Of a stretch of 64,000 nt of DNA, positions 45,232 through 53,757 are shown one piece after another (position 1 is the first letter of the stretch; the number at the start of each line of letters is the position of its first letter). The stretch covers positions 432,326 to 496,325 of the forward strand of contig NZ_QKYW01000004.1 in assembly GCF_003253735.1 (NCBI RefSeq). Direction: 5' to 3'. This stretch comes from Pseudomonas sp. URMO17WK12:I2 (GTDB taxonomy: Bacteria > Pseudomonadota > Gammaproteobacteria > Pseudomonadales > Pseudomonadaceae). Position numbers and translations under genes: made by a program. The notes under the pieces are model-generated. The model worked only from the letters and a program-made list of their open reading frames with translations, was not told the DNA's origin and ran no database searches.

Positions 45232-46191
45232 ATGACTGAACAACTCCTGACGGTGCAAGTGCACAAGCGCCAGCTGCAGGGCGACGGCGTCGTCGTCCTT
45301 GACCTGATTCCGGTGGGCGGCGCCACGCTGCCGGCGTTCGACGCCGGTGCCCATGTGGATATCCACATCGCTCCTGGCCTGGTTCGCCAGTATTCGCTGT
45401 GCAGCGACCCGGCCGATCCTGCCGTCTACCGTCTCGGCGTGCTCAAGGACCCCGCTTCGCGCGGTGGCTCGACAGGCGTGCACGACACCCTGCTCGAAGG
45501 CACCGAGGTGCAGATCAGCGCGCCGCGCAACCTGTTCCCGCTGGCCACGGCCGCCAAGCGTTCGATCCTGCTCGGCGGCGGCATCGGCATCACCCCGATG
45601 ATCGCCATGGCCTACGCCCTGCACGCCAGGGGCGAGGATTTCGAGCTGCACTACTGCGGCCGTTCGCGCAGCCGCAGCGCCTTTCTCGAACAGTTGCAGA
45701 ACGTCGCCTTCGCCGACCGGGTCTTCACCCATTTCGATGACGAAGCGCCCGAGCAGAAGCTCGATATGGACGCCGTACTCGGCCAGGCCGAAAGCGGCGT
45801 GCACATCTACACCTGCGGCCCGACCGGGTTCATGGAGTGGGTGATCGGCGAGGCGCTGGGGCGCGGTTACGCCGATGACCACATCCACCGCGAATACTTC
45901 CAGGTGGAGGTCGACAGCAGCGGCGCCAGCTTCGAAGTGGTCGCCGCCCGCAGTGGCAAGAGCGTGCAGGTAGCCGAAGGGCAAAGCATTCTCGAAGCCC
46001 TGGCGGATGTCGGCATCAAGATCGAGATTTCCTGCGAGCAGGGTATCTGCGGCACCTGCCTGTGCGACGTGCTCGAAGGCGAGCCGGACCACCGCGACGT
46101 GTACCTCACCGACGACGAGAAAGCGGCCAACGATCAGATCCTGGTCTGCTGCTCGCGCGCCAAATCCCCAAAACTGGTTCTGGACATCTAG
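45232..46191 (+). CDS. iacF: Ferredoxin-NAD reductase of the Rieske oxygenase (IacF)
   Basis: 319 residues from ATG 45232. Phthalate-dioxygenase-reductase order: FMN/FAD-binding barrel (RQYSLCSD, about 52-59), NAD domain (LGGGIGITPM, YTCGPTGFM), then a plant-type 2Fe-2S domain with C268-x4-C273-x2-C276 and C306. It passes electrons from NADH to IacC/IacD. The gap of 72 bases after iacE is larger than others in the operon but shows no terminator. Confidence 0.9.
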   Translation: MTEQLLTVQVHKRQLQGDGVVVLDLIPVGGATLPAFDAGAHVDIHIAPGLVRQYSLCSDPADPAVYRLGVLKDPASRGGSTGVHDTLLEGTEVQISAPRNLFPLATAAKRSILLGGGIGITPMIAMAYALHARGEDFELHYCGRSRSRSAFLEQLQNVAFADRVFTHFDDEAPEQKLDMDAVLGQAESGVHIYTCGPTGFMEWVIGEALGRGYADDHIHREYFQVEVDSSGASFEVVAARSGKSVQVAEGQSILEALADVGIKIEISCEQGICGTCLCDVLEGEPDHRDVYLTDDEKAANDQILVCCSRAKSPKLVLDI

Positions 46192-46201
46192 GAGAACGGA
46201 C

Positions 46202-46702
46202 ATGGTCGACGTAACCGGATTCCGTAATGCCATGGCCCGTCTCGGCGGCGCCGTTTCTGTCATCACCACCGACGGCCCCCACGGGCGCTTCGGCTTCACC
46301 GCCTCGGCGGTGTGCAGCGTCACCGATTCACCACCCACCCTGCTGGTGTGCATGAATCGCGCGTCCACCTCCAACGTGCATTTCAAGAACAACGGCGTGC
46401 TCTGCGTGAACGTGCTCAGCGCCGCGCTGCAGGATATTTCCGGGGTGTTCTCCAACCGCGACCTCGACTCCACCCAGCGCTTCGCCGCGACCTCGTGGAC
46501 GACCCTGGAAAGTGGCTCGCCGGTGCTGGAACAGGCGCTGGTCAACTTCGATTGCCGCATCGCCCAGGTCCATGAAGTCGGCTCGCACAGCATCTTCTAC
46601 TGCGAGGTGCTGCACATCAAACAGGGCGACACGGAAGAAGGCCTGATGTACTTCAACCGCGCTTATCACCGCCTCTGCGAATCCTCGAAAGCCGCGTTCT
46701 AG
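46202..46702 (+). CDS. iacG: Flavin reductase (IacG)
   Basis: 166 residues from ATG 46202 with AGGAGA upstream; a longer frame from 46007 is inside iacF. Flavin_Reduct family: FRNAMARLGGAVSVITTDGPHGRFGFTASAVCSVTDSPPTLLVCMN and GVLCVNVLSAALQDISGVFS. It is the NADH:FMN/FAD reductase partner of IacA. It is the last iac gene of the operon; a weak hairpin (about 46727-46743) separates it from the porin gene. Confidence 0.9.
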   Translation: MVDVTGFRNAMARLGGAVSVITTDGPHGRFGFTASAVCSVTDSPPTLLVCMNRASTSNVHFKNNGVLCVNVLSAALQDISGVFSNRDLDSTQRFAATSWTTLESGSPVLEQALVNFDCRIAQVHEVGSHSIFYCEVLHIKQGDTEEGLMYFNRAYHRLCESSKAAF

Positions 46703-46868
46703 AAAGCTTGCAGCCTACAAAAAACCTGGCGCTGCGGCGCCGGGTACGGGCCTTCTCATGCCCGCTTTGCGGATAACCGTGCCGTTCAGAGCACCCGCAA
46801 ATTCACTGCCACTGTTGATCTGCTCACACCTACAAGACCCCGGCTTGCCGGACACAAAGGAGCATCAC

Positions 46869-48122
46869 ATGCACACCACACCCTCGCTCGCACGCGTGCT
46901 GAAAAAAGTCGGCCTGATGGGCGCCGTCCTTGCCCCGATAACCGCCCAGGCGGATCTGGTCGACGACAGCCACCTCAAGGTGGACATGCGAAATTTCTAC
47001 CTGCACCGCGACTTCACCAACAGCGACGCGCCTAGCCCCAAGGTCGGCAGCTGGTCCCAGGGTTTCGACCTGCAATTCGCTTCCGGCTACACCGATACGC
47101 CGATCCAGTTCGGTGTCGACGTCAACGCCCAGTACGCCATCCGCCTGGACTCCCACGGCGATGACGGCACCCTGCCGATGGATTCGAGCAGCGGGCGCAC
47201 CGCCGACGACTACAGCCGTGCTGGCGCCACGCTGAAGATGAAGTACTCCAAGACCGAGCTGCGGGTGGGCGACATGCGCCCCGAGCTGCCGGTAGCCTGG
47301 CATGACCCGAGCCGCCAGCTGGACACCATCTACCAGGGCGCCGTGCTGGAATCCAAGGAGATCAGCGGGCTGACGCTGACCGGCGGGCGCTTCTGGTCGG
47401 CGGTCACCCGGGAGTCGTCCAACCACGAGAAATTCTACAAATTCGGCTCCACCGACAACCTCGACAGCGACCGCGGCATGGACTTCGGCGGCGCCACCTG
47501 GGACATCACCAAAAGCCTGCAGGCCAGCTACTTCCACGCCGTGGTGCACGACATCTACCGCCAGCACTACCTCGGCTTCGCCCACACCGCCGACCTCGGC
47601 AGCGGCTTTGGCCTGCGCACCGACGCGCGCTATTTCGACAACAAGGAAAACGGCGACGCGCTCAACGGCGAGATCGACAACCGCGCCTTCTCCGGCGGCT
47701 TCACCCTGACCAAGGGCGGCCACAAGGCGAGCATCGTCTACCAGCGCATGTTCGGCGACAGCATGTTCCCGACCCTCAACGGCTACATCCCGCAGTTCTA
47801 CCTGCTGAACTGGGCCAACCAGCCGTTCATGCGCCCGCAGGAGCGTTCCTGGGGTATCGGCTATGGCTACAACTTCGCCGAGCTGGGCCTGCCGGGCCTG
47901 ACCTTCAGCAGCCGCTTCATCAAGGGCAGCGACATCGACCTGGGCCGTGGTGTGAAGGGCGCCGAGAACGAGCGCGACCTGGCCCTCAAGTACGTGGTGC
48001 AGAGCGGCGCGCTCAAGGGTGTGGGCGTCGAGTGGAAGAACTACCTGGTGCAGCAGCACGACTTCGGTAACGACTTCAACGAGAACCGCCTGTACGTGAC
48101 CTACACCTGGAACCTGTTCTGA
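46869..48122 (+). CDS. OprD-family outer-membrane porin
   Basis: 417 residues from ATG 46869 with AAAGGAG upstream. Signal peptide about 1-26, then the 18-strand OprD barrel pattern: DDSHLKVDMRNFYLHRDF, GSWSQGFDLQFASGYTDTPIQFGVD, and terminal NRLYVTYTWNLF ending in aromatic Phe. OprD-type channels take up small carboxylates and basic or aromatic acids in pseudomonads. Position after iacG points to IAA or a related acid as cargo. Confidence 0.9.
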   Translation: MHTTPSLARVLKKVGLMGAVLAPITAQADLVDDSHLKVDMRNFYLHRDFTNSDAPSPKVGSWSQGFDLQFASGYTDTPIQFGVDVNAQYAIRLDSHGDDGTLPMDSSSGRTADDYSRAGATLKMKYSKTELRVGDMRPELPVAWHDPSRQLDTIYQGAVLESKEISGLTLTGGRFWSAVTRESSNHEKFYKFGSTDNLDSDRGMDFGGATWDITKSLQASYFHAVVHDIYRQHYLGFAHTADLGSGFGLRTDARYFDNKENGDALNGEIDNRAFSGGFTLTKGGHKASIVYQRMFGDSMFPTLNGYIPQFYLLNWANQPFMRPQERSWGIGYGYNFAELGLPGLTFSSRFIKGSDIDLGRGVKGAENERDLALKYVVQSGALKGVGVEWKNYLVQQHDFGNDFNENRLYVTYTWNLF

Positions 48123-48170
48123 GGCCCCACGGCGCGGTACCCGCCCGGGCGCCGCGCAGGTAATGATTGA

Positions 48171-48188
48171 GCCCCGCCACGGCGGGGC
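48171..48188. promoter_or_regulatory. GC-rich hairpin before the MFS gene
   Basis: GCCCCGCC-AC-GGCGGGGC forms an 8-bp stem ending 3 bases before the Shine-Dalgarno (CAGGAG) of the MFS gene. It could be a weak terminator after the porin gene or a stability or translation element. No T-run follows. Confidence 0.45.
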
Positions 48189-48201
48189 GACAGGAGTGTG
48201 T

Positions 48202-49491
48202 ATGTCCAGTACGACGCAAAAGGGCGGGCTCAGACGCATCGTTGCCGCATCGGTGATCGGCAACGCCCTGGAATGGTATGACTTCTTTCTCTACGGCACC
48301 GCCGCCGCGCTGGTGTTCGGCCCGTTGTTCTTCCCGGCCGGCACCGACCCGGTGGTCGGCACCCTTGGGGCCTTCGCCGGCTTTGCCGTGGGCTTCGTCG
48401 CCCGGCCACTGGGCGGCATCGTGTTCGGCCATATCGGCGACCGCCACGGGCGCAAGCTGGCGCTGGTGATCACCCTGTCGCTGATGGGCTTCGCGACCTT
48501 TCTGATGGGCCTGCTGCCAACCTTCGAGCAGGCCGGCTACCTGGCGCCGATCAGCCTGGTGATCCTGCGTATCGTGCAGGGCATCGCCTCGGGCGGCGAG
48601 TGGGGTGGCGGCGTGCTGATGCTCAGCGAAAACGCGCCGTCCAGCCGCACCGGCTTCTATGCCTCGTGGAGCCAGCTGGGCGTGACCGGCGGCTTTCTGC
48701 TGTCGGCCGGGGCGTTCTACCTGGTGCAGCTGCTGCCAGACGACGACTTCATGAGCTGGGGCTGGCGCATCCCGTTCGTGGCCAGCATCCTGATTTTCGG
48801 CGTGGGCCTGTACATCCGCCGCAGCCTGCCGGAAAGCCGCGACTTCCAGCAGGATGTCGAAGCCAAGGCGGCGGCCAAACACCTGCCGGCCATGCAGGTG
48901 CTGCGCGAACATCCCAAGGCGGTGCTGCAGGCCATGGGCCTGCGCCTGGCGGAAAACGGCGGGGCGTACATCTTCCTGTCCTTCGCCATGGCCTACGCCA
49001 AGTTCACCGGCCTGGCGACCCAGACCGTGTTGATCGGGGTGATGATCGCCATGACCCTGGAGGCGTTCATGATCCTGTTCTGGGGCTGGCTGTCGGACAT
49101 CATCGGCCGGCGCACGGTGTACGCCATCGGCTCGGTGGGGCTGATCGTCTTCGCCTTCCCGTTCTTCTGGTTGTTCGATACCCACGACACGCTGCTGGTC
49201 TACCTGGCGCTGATCCTTGGCCTGCCGCTCAGCCACGCGGCGATGATCGGCACCCAGCCGGCGCTGATGGGCGAGCTGTTTCCCACCCATGTGCGCTACA
49301 CCGGGCTGGCCATGGGGCACGAGATCGCCTCGATCTTCGCCGGTGGCTTTGCGCCGCTGATCGCCACGGCGCTGTTCGCCCACTTCCAGTCGGCCTGGCC
49401 GGTGTCGGTGATGCTGGCGCTGTTCGGCATCGTCACCACCGTCACGCTGCTGACCATCCGCCAGGCGCCGTATCGCACCGGCACACCGTGA
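48202..49491 (+). CDS. MFS transporter, metabolite:H+ symporter family
   Basis: 429 residues from ATG 48202 with CAGGAG upstream. About twelve helices, with MHS motifs GNALEWYDFFLYGTAAALVFGP, HIGDRHGRKLALVITL, GIASGGEWGGGVLMLSE. The family carries organic acids, shikimate, betaine and aromatic acids with protons. With the OprD-type porin and iac genes it is a good IAA permease candidate. It differs clearly from the KgtP-like carrier at 15392. Confidence 0.88.
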   Translation: MSSTTQKGGLRRIVAASVIGNALEWYDFFLYGTAAALVFGPLFFPAGTDPVVGTLGAFAGFAVGFVARPLGGIVFGHIGDRHGRKLALVITLSLMGFATFLMGLLPTFEQAGYLAPISLVILRIVQGIASGGEWGGGVLMLSENAPSSRTGFYASWSQLGVTGGFLLSAGAFYLVQLLPDDDFMSWGWRIPFVASILIFGVGLYIRRSLPESRDFQQDVEAKAAAKHLPAMQVLREHPKAVLQAMGLRLAENGGAYIFLSFAMAYAKFTGLATQTVLIGVMIAMTLEAFMILFWGWLSDIIGRRTVYAIGSVGLIVFAFPFFWLFDTHDTLLVYLALILGLPLSHAAMIGTQPALMGELFPTHVRYTGLAMGHEIASIFAGGFAPLIATALFAHFQSAWPVSVMLALFGIVTTVTLLTIRQAPYRTGTP

Positions 49492-49515
49492 CAGCGTTTT
49501 CCTCGAAACCCTCTT

Positions 49516-49539
49516 GCCCGTGCTTGCGCGGGCTTTTTT
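49516..49539 (+). terminator. Rho-independent terminator after the MFS gene
   Basis: GCCCGTGC (49516-49523) pairs with GCGCGGGC (49526-49533) with one G-U pair, followed by TTTTTT. This probably ends the long iac-porin-MFS transcript. Confidence 0.8.
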
Positions 49540-49573
49540 ATTGCCCGACTTTTTCGCATGACTGGGAGCCAAC

Positions 49574-50197
49574 ATGACCCTTTATGAACTGATCACCTTC
49601 ACCGTGCGCGTACGCACCCCGGCCGAAGCCATGGGCCGCCTGCAGGCGAGCCTGCAGATTCACCAGCCGGGCGTGGTGCTGGCCGGTTGCTGGGTTTCGG
49701 AGATCGGCCCGCAGAACCAGATCGCCGTGCTGCGCGGCTTCCCGGATGCCGAGATCCGTGTGCAGGAGCGCGCCCGCTACCTGCAGGCGGCTGACGCCTT
49801 CGGTATCGCCGACCTGCTGCTGGAGATGCAGGTGGCCGATTACAGCCTGTTCCCGTTTCTCGAACCGCTGGCGCCCGGCGCCCACGGGCCCTTCTACGAG
49901 CTGCGCGAATACAACCTGATTCCCTCCGGCCTGGCGCCGACCCTGGCGGGCTGGCAAAAGGCCGTCGGGCCACGCACCGGGCCCCAGTATTCGGCGGTTT
50001 ACGCGGCGTTCTACGCCACCTCCGGGCAGCTGCCGCGCTACCTGCATATCTGGCCCTATGCGAGCCTCGAGCAGCGCCTGGATGTGCGTACCCGGGCGGT
50101 CGCCGATGGCGTGTGGCCGCCGGAAAACTCCGGCCCGCAATTGCAGAAGATGAACTCCACGGTGTACCTGCCGGCCAGCTTCTCGCCGTTGTACTGA
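49574..50197 (+). CDS. NIPSNAP-family protein
   Basis: 207 residues, two ferredoxin-like halves. The first is LYELITFTVRVRTPAEAMGR, the second FYELREYNLIPSGLAPTLAGWQKAVGPR with QYSAVYAAFYATSGQLPRYLHIWPYASLEQR, matching the NIPSNAP domain. TGGGAG precedes the ATG. The family often lies in aromatic-degradation clusters, where its reaction is not known. It begins after the terminator at 49539, so it may have its own promoter. Confidence 0.85.
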   Translation: MTLYELITFTVRVRTPAEAMGRLQASLQIHQPGVVLAGCWVSEIGPQNQIAVLRGFPDAEIRVQERARYLQAADAFGIADLLLEMQVADYSLFPFLEPLAPGAHGPFYELREYNLIPSGLAPTLAGWQKAVGPRTGPQYSAVYAAFYATSGQLPRYLHIWPYASLEQRLDVRTRAVADGVWPPENSGPQLQKMNSTVYLPASFSPLY

Positions 50198-50348
50198 GCA
50201 CCACCGGTCAAGACGGCACGCTCGGACACAGGGATGGCCGGCATCGACAAGCTTTGCCGCGCGGCCTGGCTAGGATGGACGCATAACGACATGCCGAGCG
50301 CTGCCACTGGCGCGCTCCTTTCCAATGCCTATATCCGAGGGTACTGCC

Positions 50349-51836
50349 ATGACCAACGTTTCGATCACGCCGGCTGTTCAGCAATTTCTGCAGCGCCGGC
50401 ACGGCTCATTCATCGCTGGCCGTGCGGTGCACGACGAAAGCGGCGCCGCCATCGAGGTCATCAACCCGGCAACCGGTGAGGCGCTTGCCGCCTTCACCGG
50501 CGCCAGCCCAGCCCAGGTCGAGGAGGCGGTGGCATCCGCCCGTGCGGCGTTCGAAGGCAGCTGGGCGCAAACCTCGCCCTACCAGCGTGGCGTGTTGCTC
50601 AACCGCCTGGCCGACCTGATCGAACAGCATGGTGAAGAGCTGGCGCAGCTCGAGAGCCTCTGCTCGGGCAAGGCGATCAACCTGGCGCGCGGTCTGGAGG
50701 TGGCACAGAGCGCGGTGTTCCTGCGCTACTTCGCCGGCTGGGCGACCAAGATCAATGGCGAAACCATGACCCCGTCGCTGCCCTCGATGGCCGGCGAGCA
50801 GTACATGGCCTTCACCCGCCGTGAGGCGATCGGCGTGGTGGCCGGCATCGTGCCGTGGAATTTCCCGATCATGATCGGCATCTGGAAGATCGCCTCGGCG
50901 CTGACCACCGGCTGCACGGTGGTCGTCAAACCCAGCGAATTCACCCCGCTGACCCTGCTGCGCGTCGCCGAGCTGGCCATCGAGGCCGGCATTCCGGCCG
51001 GCGTGATCAACGTGGTCAACGGCCTGGGCTCGGTTGGCCAGCAACTGATCGGCCACCCGCGCATCAGCAAGGTGTCGTTCACCGGCTCGGTGCCGACCGG
51101 CATCGCTGTGGGCAAGGCGGCCATGGAAGCCAAGCTGACCCGCGCCACCCTGGAACTGGGCGGCAAGAACCCGGCGGCGATGCTCGCCGACGTGGACATC
51201 CAGAGCGCCGTGCAGGGCATCGTCATGGCCGCGTTCTCCCACCAGGGGCAGATCTGCGCCTCGCCCGAGCGCCTGTACGTGCACCGCTCCATCGCCGACG
51301 ACTTCGCCAAGGCTCTCGGCCAGGCGCTGCAGACCCTGAAGATTGGCTCGCCCATGGACGAGAGCGTGCACTTCGGCCCGCTCGCCAACAAACCCCATTA
51401 CGACAAGATGCTGGCCTTCTTCGCCCGCGCCCAGGCCTCCAACACGGTTATCTGCGGTGCCAAGGCCCATGGCGACACCGGTTACTTCGTCGAGCCGACG
51501 GTGATCCTCGCCAGCGGCGCGGACGATCCCTTCCTGCACGAAGAAACCTTCGGCCCGATCGTCTGCATCCTGCCGTTCGACGACGAACAGCACCTGGTCG
51601 ACCTGATGAACGACAGTCCCTACGGCCTCGGCGCCAGCATCTGGACCAACAACCTGTCCAAGGCCCTGAGCCTGATTCCCAAGCTGGAATTCGGCACGGT
51701 GTGGGTCAACATGCACACCTTCCTCGACCCGGCCGTTCCCTTCGGCGGCACCAAGGCCTCCGGCCTGGGCCGCGAATTCGGTTCGGCATTCATCGAGGAT
51801 TACACCGAGTTGAAGTCGGTAATGATTCGGTACTGA
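50349..51836 (+). CDS. Aldehyde dehydrogenase, FeaB/PadA-like
   Basis: 495 residues from ATG 50349 with GAGG 8 bases upstream (an ATG at 50325 lacks one). Active site: Asn171 (VPWN), Glu269 (LELGG), Cys303 (HQGQICASPERLY). Length and motifs (FLQRRHGSFIAGR; AVPFGGTKASGLGREFG) fit phenylacetaldehyde and indole-3-acetaldehyde dehydrogenases. In this context it probably oxidises indole-3-acetaldehyde to IAA, feeding the iac route. Substrate is inferred from context. Confidence 0.85.
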   Translation: MTNVSITPAVQQFLQRRHGSFIAGRAVHDESGAAIEVINPATGEALAAFTGASPAQVEEAVASARAAFEGSWAQTSPYQRGVLLNRLADLIEQHGEELAQLESLCSGKAINLARGLEVAQSAVFLRYFAGWATKINGETMTPSLPSMAGEQYMAFTRREAIGVVAGIVPWNFPIMIGIWKIASALTTGCTVVVKPSEFTPLTLLRVAELAIEAGIPAGVINVVNGLGSVGQQLIGHPRISKVSFTGSVPTGIAVGKAAMEAKLTRATLELGGKNPAAMLADVDIQSAVQGIVMAAFSHQGQICASPERLYVHRSIADDFAKALGQALQTLKIGSPMDESVHFGPLANKPHYDKMLAFFARAQASNTVICGAKAHGDTGYFVEPTVILASGADDPFLHEETFGPIVCILPFDDEQHLVDLMNDSPYGLGASIWTNNLSKALSLIPKLEFGTVWVNMHTFLDPAVPFGGTKASGLGREFGSAFIEDYTELKSVMIRY

Positions 51837-51853
51837 TTCGGTATGTGCATATC

Positions 51854-51880
51854 TGATGCCTCGGTTTGCCCGAGGCATCA
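51854..51880 (+). terminator. Hairpin after the aldehyde dehydrogenase gene
   Basis: TGATGCCTCGG (51854-51864) and CCGAGGCATCA (51870-51880) form a perfect 11-bp stem 17 bases after the stop. No T-run follows, so termination is likely but not certain. Confidence 0.65.
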
Positions 51881-52039
51881 GGGCCTGCACAGCAGTGCTT
51901 GCGTGCTATTAGATTGCAATCCTATCGCTAGATTTTTGCCATAAAAATCGACCGTTCAGCAGGTTTTCGGGCCGGGGAGGAACCCACCCGGCATCAGGCC
52001 GTCGTAGCGACGAATCAGTTTTGCGATGGGTAGGGATGC

Positions 52040-53731
52040 ATGGCGGTGCGCAATGGAGCTGCAGTTGTAGGATTCTGTCTGGCCGTTTTTCCTGTGTGGG
52101 TGAACGCCCAGACACCGGGTGAGCGCGAGCTGCAGCGCGATCGGCAGGAGCGTATCCTGCAGGAGCAGCAGCAGCGCTTGCAGGAGCTGCAACGGCTCCC
52201 CGGCCGCGAGGCACAACAGCCTGCCGAGCCTGAACCGGGCGACGAACGCTGCTTCGCCATCGACGACATCGAGATCAGCGGTGCCAGCCTGCTGTCCGAG
52301 GCCGACCGCGCCGCGATCCTGGCGCCGTTCGCTGACGATTGCCTGGGCGTCAGCCAGCTCAACGCGCTACTCAAGGCCATCACCAATCACTACATCGATC
52401 GCGGCTATGTCACCACCCGTGCCTACCTGCCGCAGCAGGATCTGTCTGCCCGCACCCTGAAGATCACCGTGGTCGAAGGCCGCCTCGAAGGCCTCGACAG
52501 TTCCGCCCTGGCCAGCGACCGCGAGCTGGCGATGAGCTTTCCCGGCAAGACCGGCGAGGTGCTCGACCTGCGCGAACTGGAGCAACTGGTCGAGAACCTC
52601 AATCGCCTGCCATCGCGCTTCGCCAAGCTGGAGCTGGTGCCCGGCGAGCAGGTGGGTGGCAGCCGCGTGCAATTGCAGGGCGAGCGCAGCAAGCCGTGGC
52701 GCGCCAGCCTGTCGCGCCACAACGATGGCCAGCTCAGCACCGGCGAGCAGCAGTGGGGCGTTGGCCTGGACTGGGACAGCCCGCTGGGCCTGGCCGACCA
52801 GCTGAGCCTGCGCGCCAGCCGCGATGCGGTCAGCGACAGCTACCGCCATTCGCACAGCCAGAGCCTCTACTACAGCCTGCCCTACGGCTGGTGGACCTTC
52901 AGCTACAACTACGGCCAGTCCTACTACCGCACCAAGACCGATTTCAACGGCTTCCTGGCAGAGACCGATGGCGACTACCAGAGCCATAACCTGTTGGCCG
53001 AGCGCGTGCTGCATCGCGACAGCGTCAGCAAGACCGCTTTCAGCACTGGCCTGAGCCATGTTCGCACCAATAACTTCATCGAAGACAATCGCATAGGTAT
53101 CTCCAGCAATCGCCTTAGCGAATGGCAGCTGGGCTTCAATCATGGCCGTCGTGTGGGCAGCGCCTTCGTCAACGCCGACATCGGCTGGCAGCGCGGCATA
53201 GGTGCCTTCGACGCCCAGGGCAACGGCCATCCCCGTGGCCCGGAGCCGGTCGCCCGTTACAACAAGTACACCCTGACCCTCAGCTACCTGCAGCCTTTCA
53301 ACCTGGGCGGCGAGCGCTTCAGTTTCGAGAGTCTGGCCACCGGCCAGAAGAGCGAAGACCAGCTGTTCAGCCCGGCGCGCATCAGCGTTGGTGGTTTGAA
53401 TTCGGTGCGCGCCTACAAGGATCAGTCGCTGTCCGGCAATAGCGGCGGCTACTGGCGCAACCAGCTGCGCTGGACGCGGCCGGTGACCTGGGCGCCGCTG
53501 CAGCCCTTCGTGCAGCAGTACGGCGCCGCCCTGGCCTATGACCTTGGCGTGATCAGCCATGACAGCCACAACAGCGGCGCCAGCGGCCGCCTGAGCGGTC
53601 ATGCCCTGGAGCTCAGCGCCCGTGGCGAACACCTGGCTGCCAGCGTGACCTTCGCCCACTCCCTGGAACGCCCCGCCGCCTTCACCGAGGGTGAGCGGCC
53701 GGTGTACTTCCGCCTCGATGTGTTCTTTTGA
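52040..53731 (+). CDS. cdiB: CdiB/ShlB-type two-partner-secretion outer-membrane transporter
   Basis: 563 residues. Signal peptide (about 1-23), a Gln/Glu/Arg-rich helix (about 25-60, plug), two POTRA domains (FAIDDIEISGASLLSEADRAAIL; TLKITVVEGRLEGL), and a beta-barrel with ISVGGLNSVRAYKDQSLSGNSGGYWRNQL near the conserved VRGY region, ending in RLDVFF (aromatic C-terminus). It exports the adjacent CdiA. Family ShlB/FhaC. The CdiA start is 26 bases after its stop. Confidence 0.9.
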   Translation: MAVRNGAAVVGFCLAVFPVWVNAQTPGERELQRDRQERILQEQQQRLQELQRLPGREAQQPAEPEPGDERCFAIDDIEISGASLLSEADRAAILAPFADDCLGVSQLNALLKAITNHYIDRGYVTTRAYLPQQDLSARTLKITVVEGRLEGLDSSALASDRELAMSFPGKTGEVLDLRELEQLVENLNRLPSRFAKLELVPGEQVGGSRVQLQGERSKPWRASLSRHNDGQLSTGEQQWGVGLDWDSPLGLADQLSLRASRDAVSDSYRHSHSQSLYYSLPYGWWTFSYNYGQSYYRTKTDFNGFLAETDGDYQSHNLLAERVLHRDSVSKTAFSTGLSHVRTNNFIEDNRIGISSNRLSEWQLGFNHGRRVGSAFVNADIGWQRGIGAFDAQGNGHPRGPEPVARYNKYTLTLSYLQPFNLGGERFSFESLATGQKSEDQLFSPARISVGGLNSVRAYKDQSLSGNSGGYWRNQLRWTRPVTWAPLQPFVQQYGAALAYDLGVISHDSHNSGASGRLSGHALELSARGEHLAASVTFAHSLERPAAFTEGERPVYFRLDVFF

Positions 53732-53757
53732 TTTCAACGCGTAACGGAGTTATCCAC

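Noticed and set aside
44365..46593. 742-residue leftward frame across iacE-iacG
   Set aside because: Antisense to three recognised genes with good ribosome sites; no family content.
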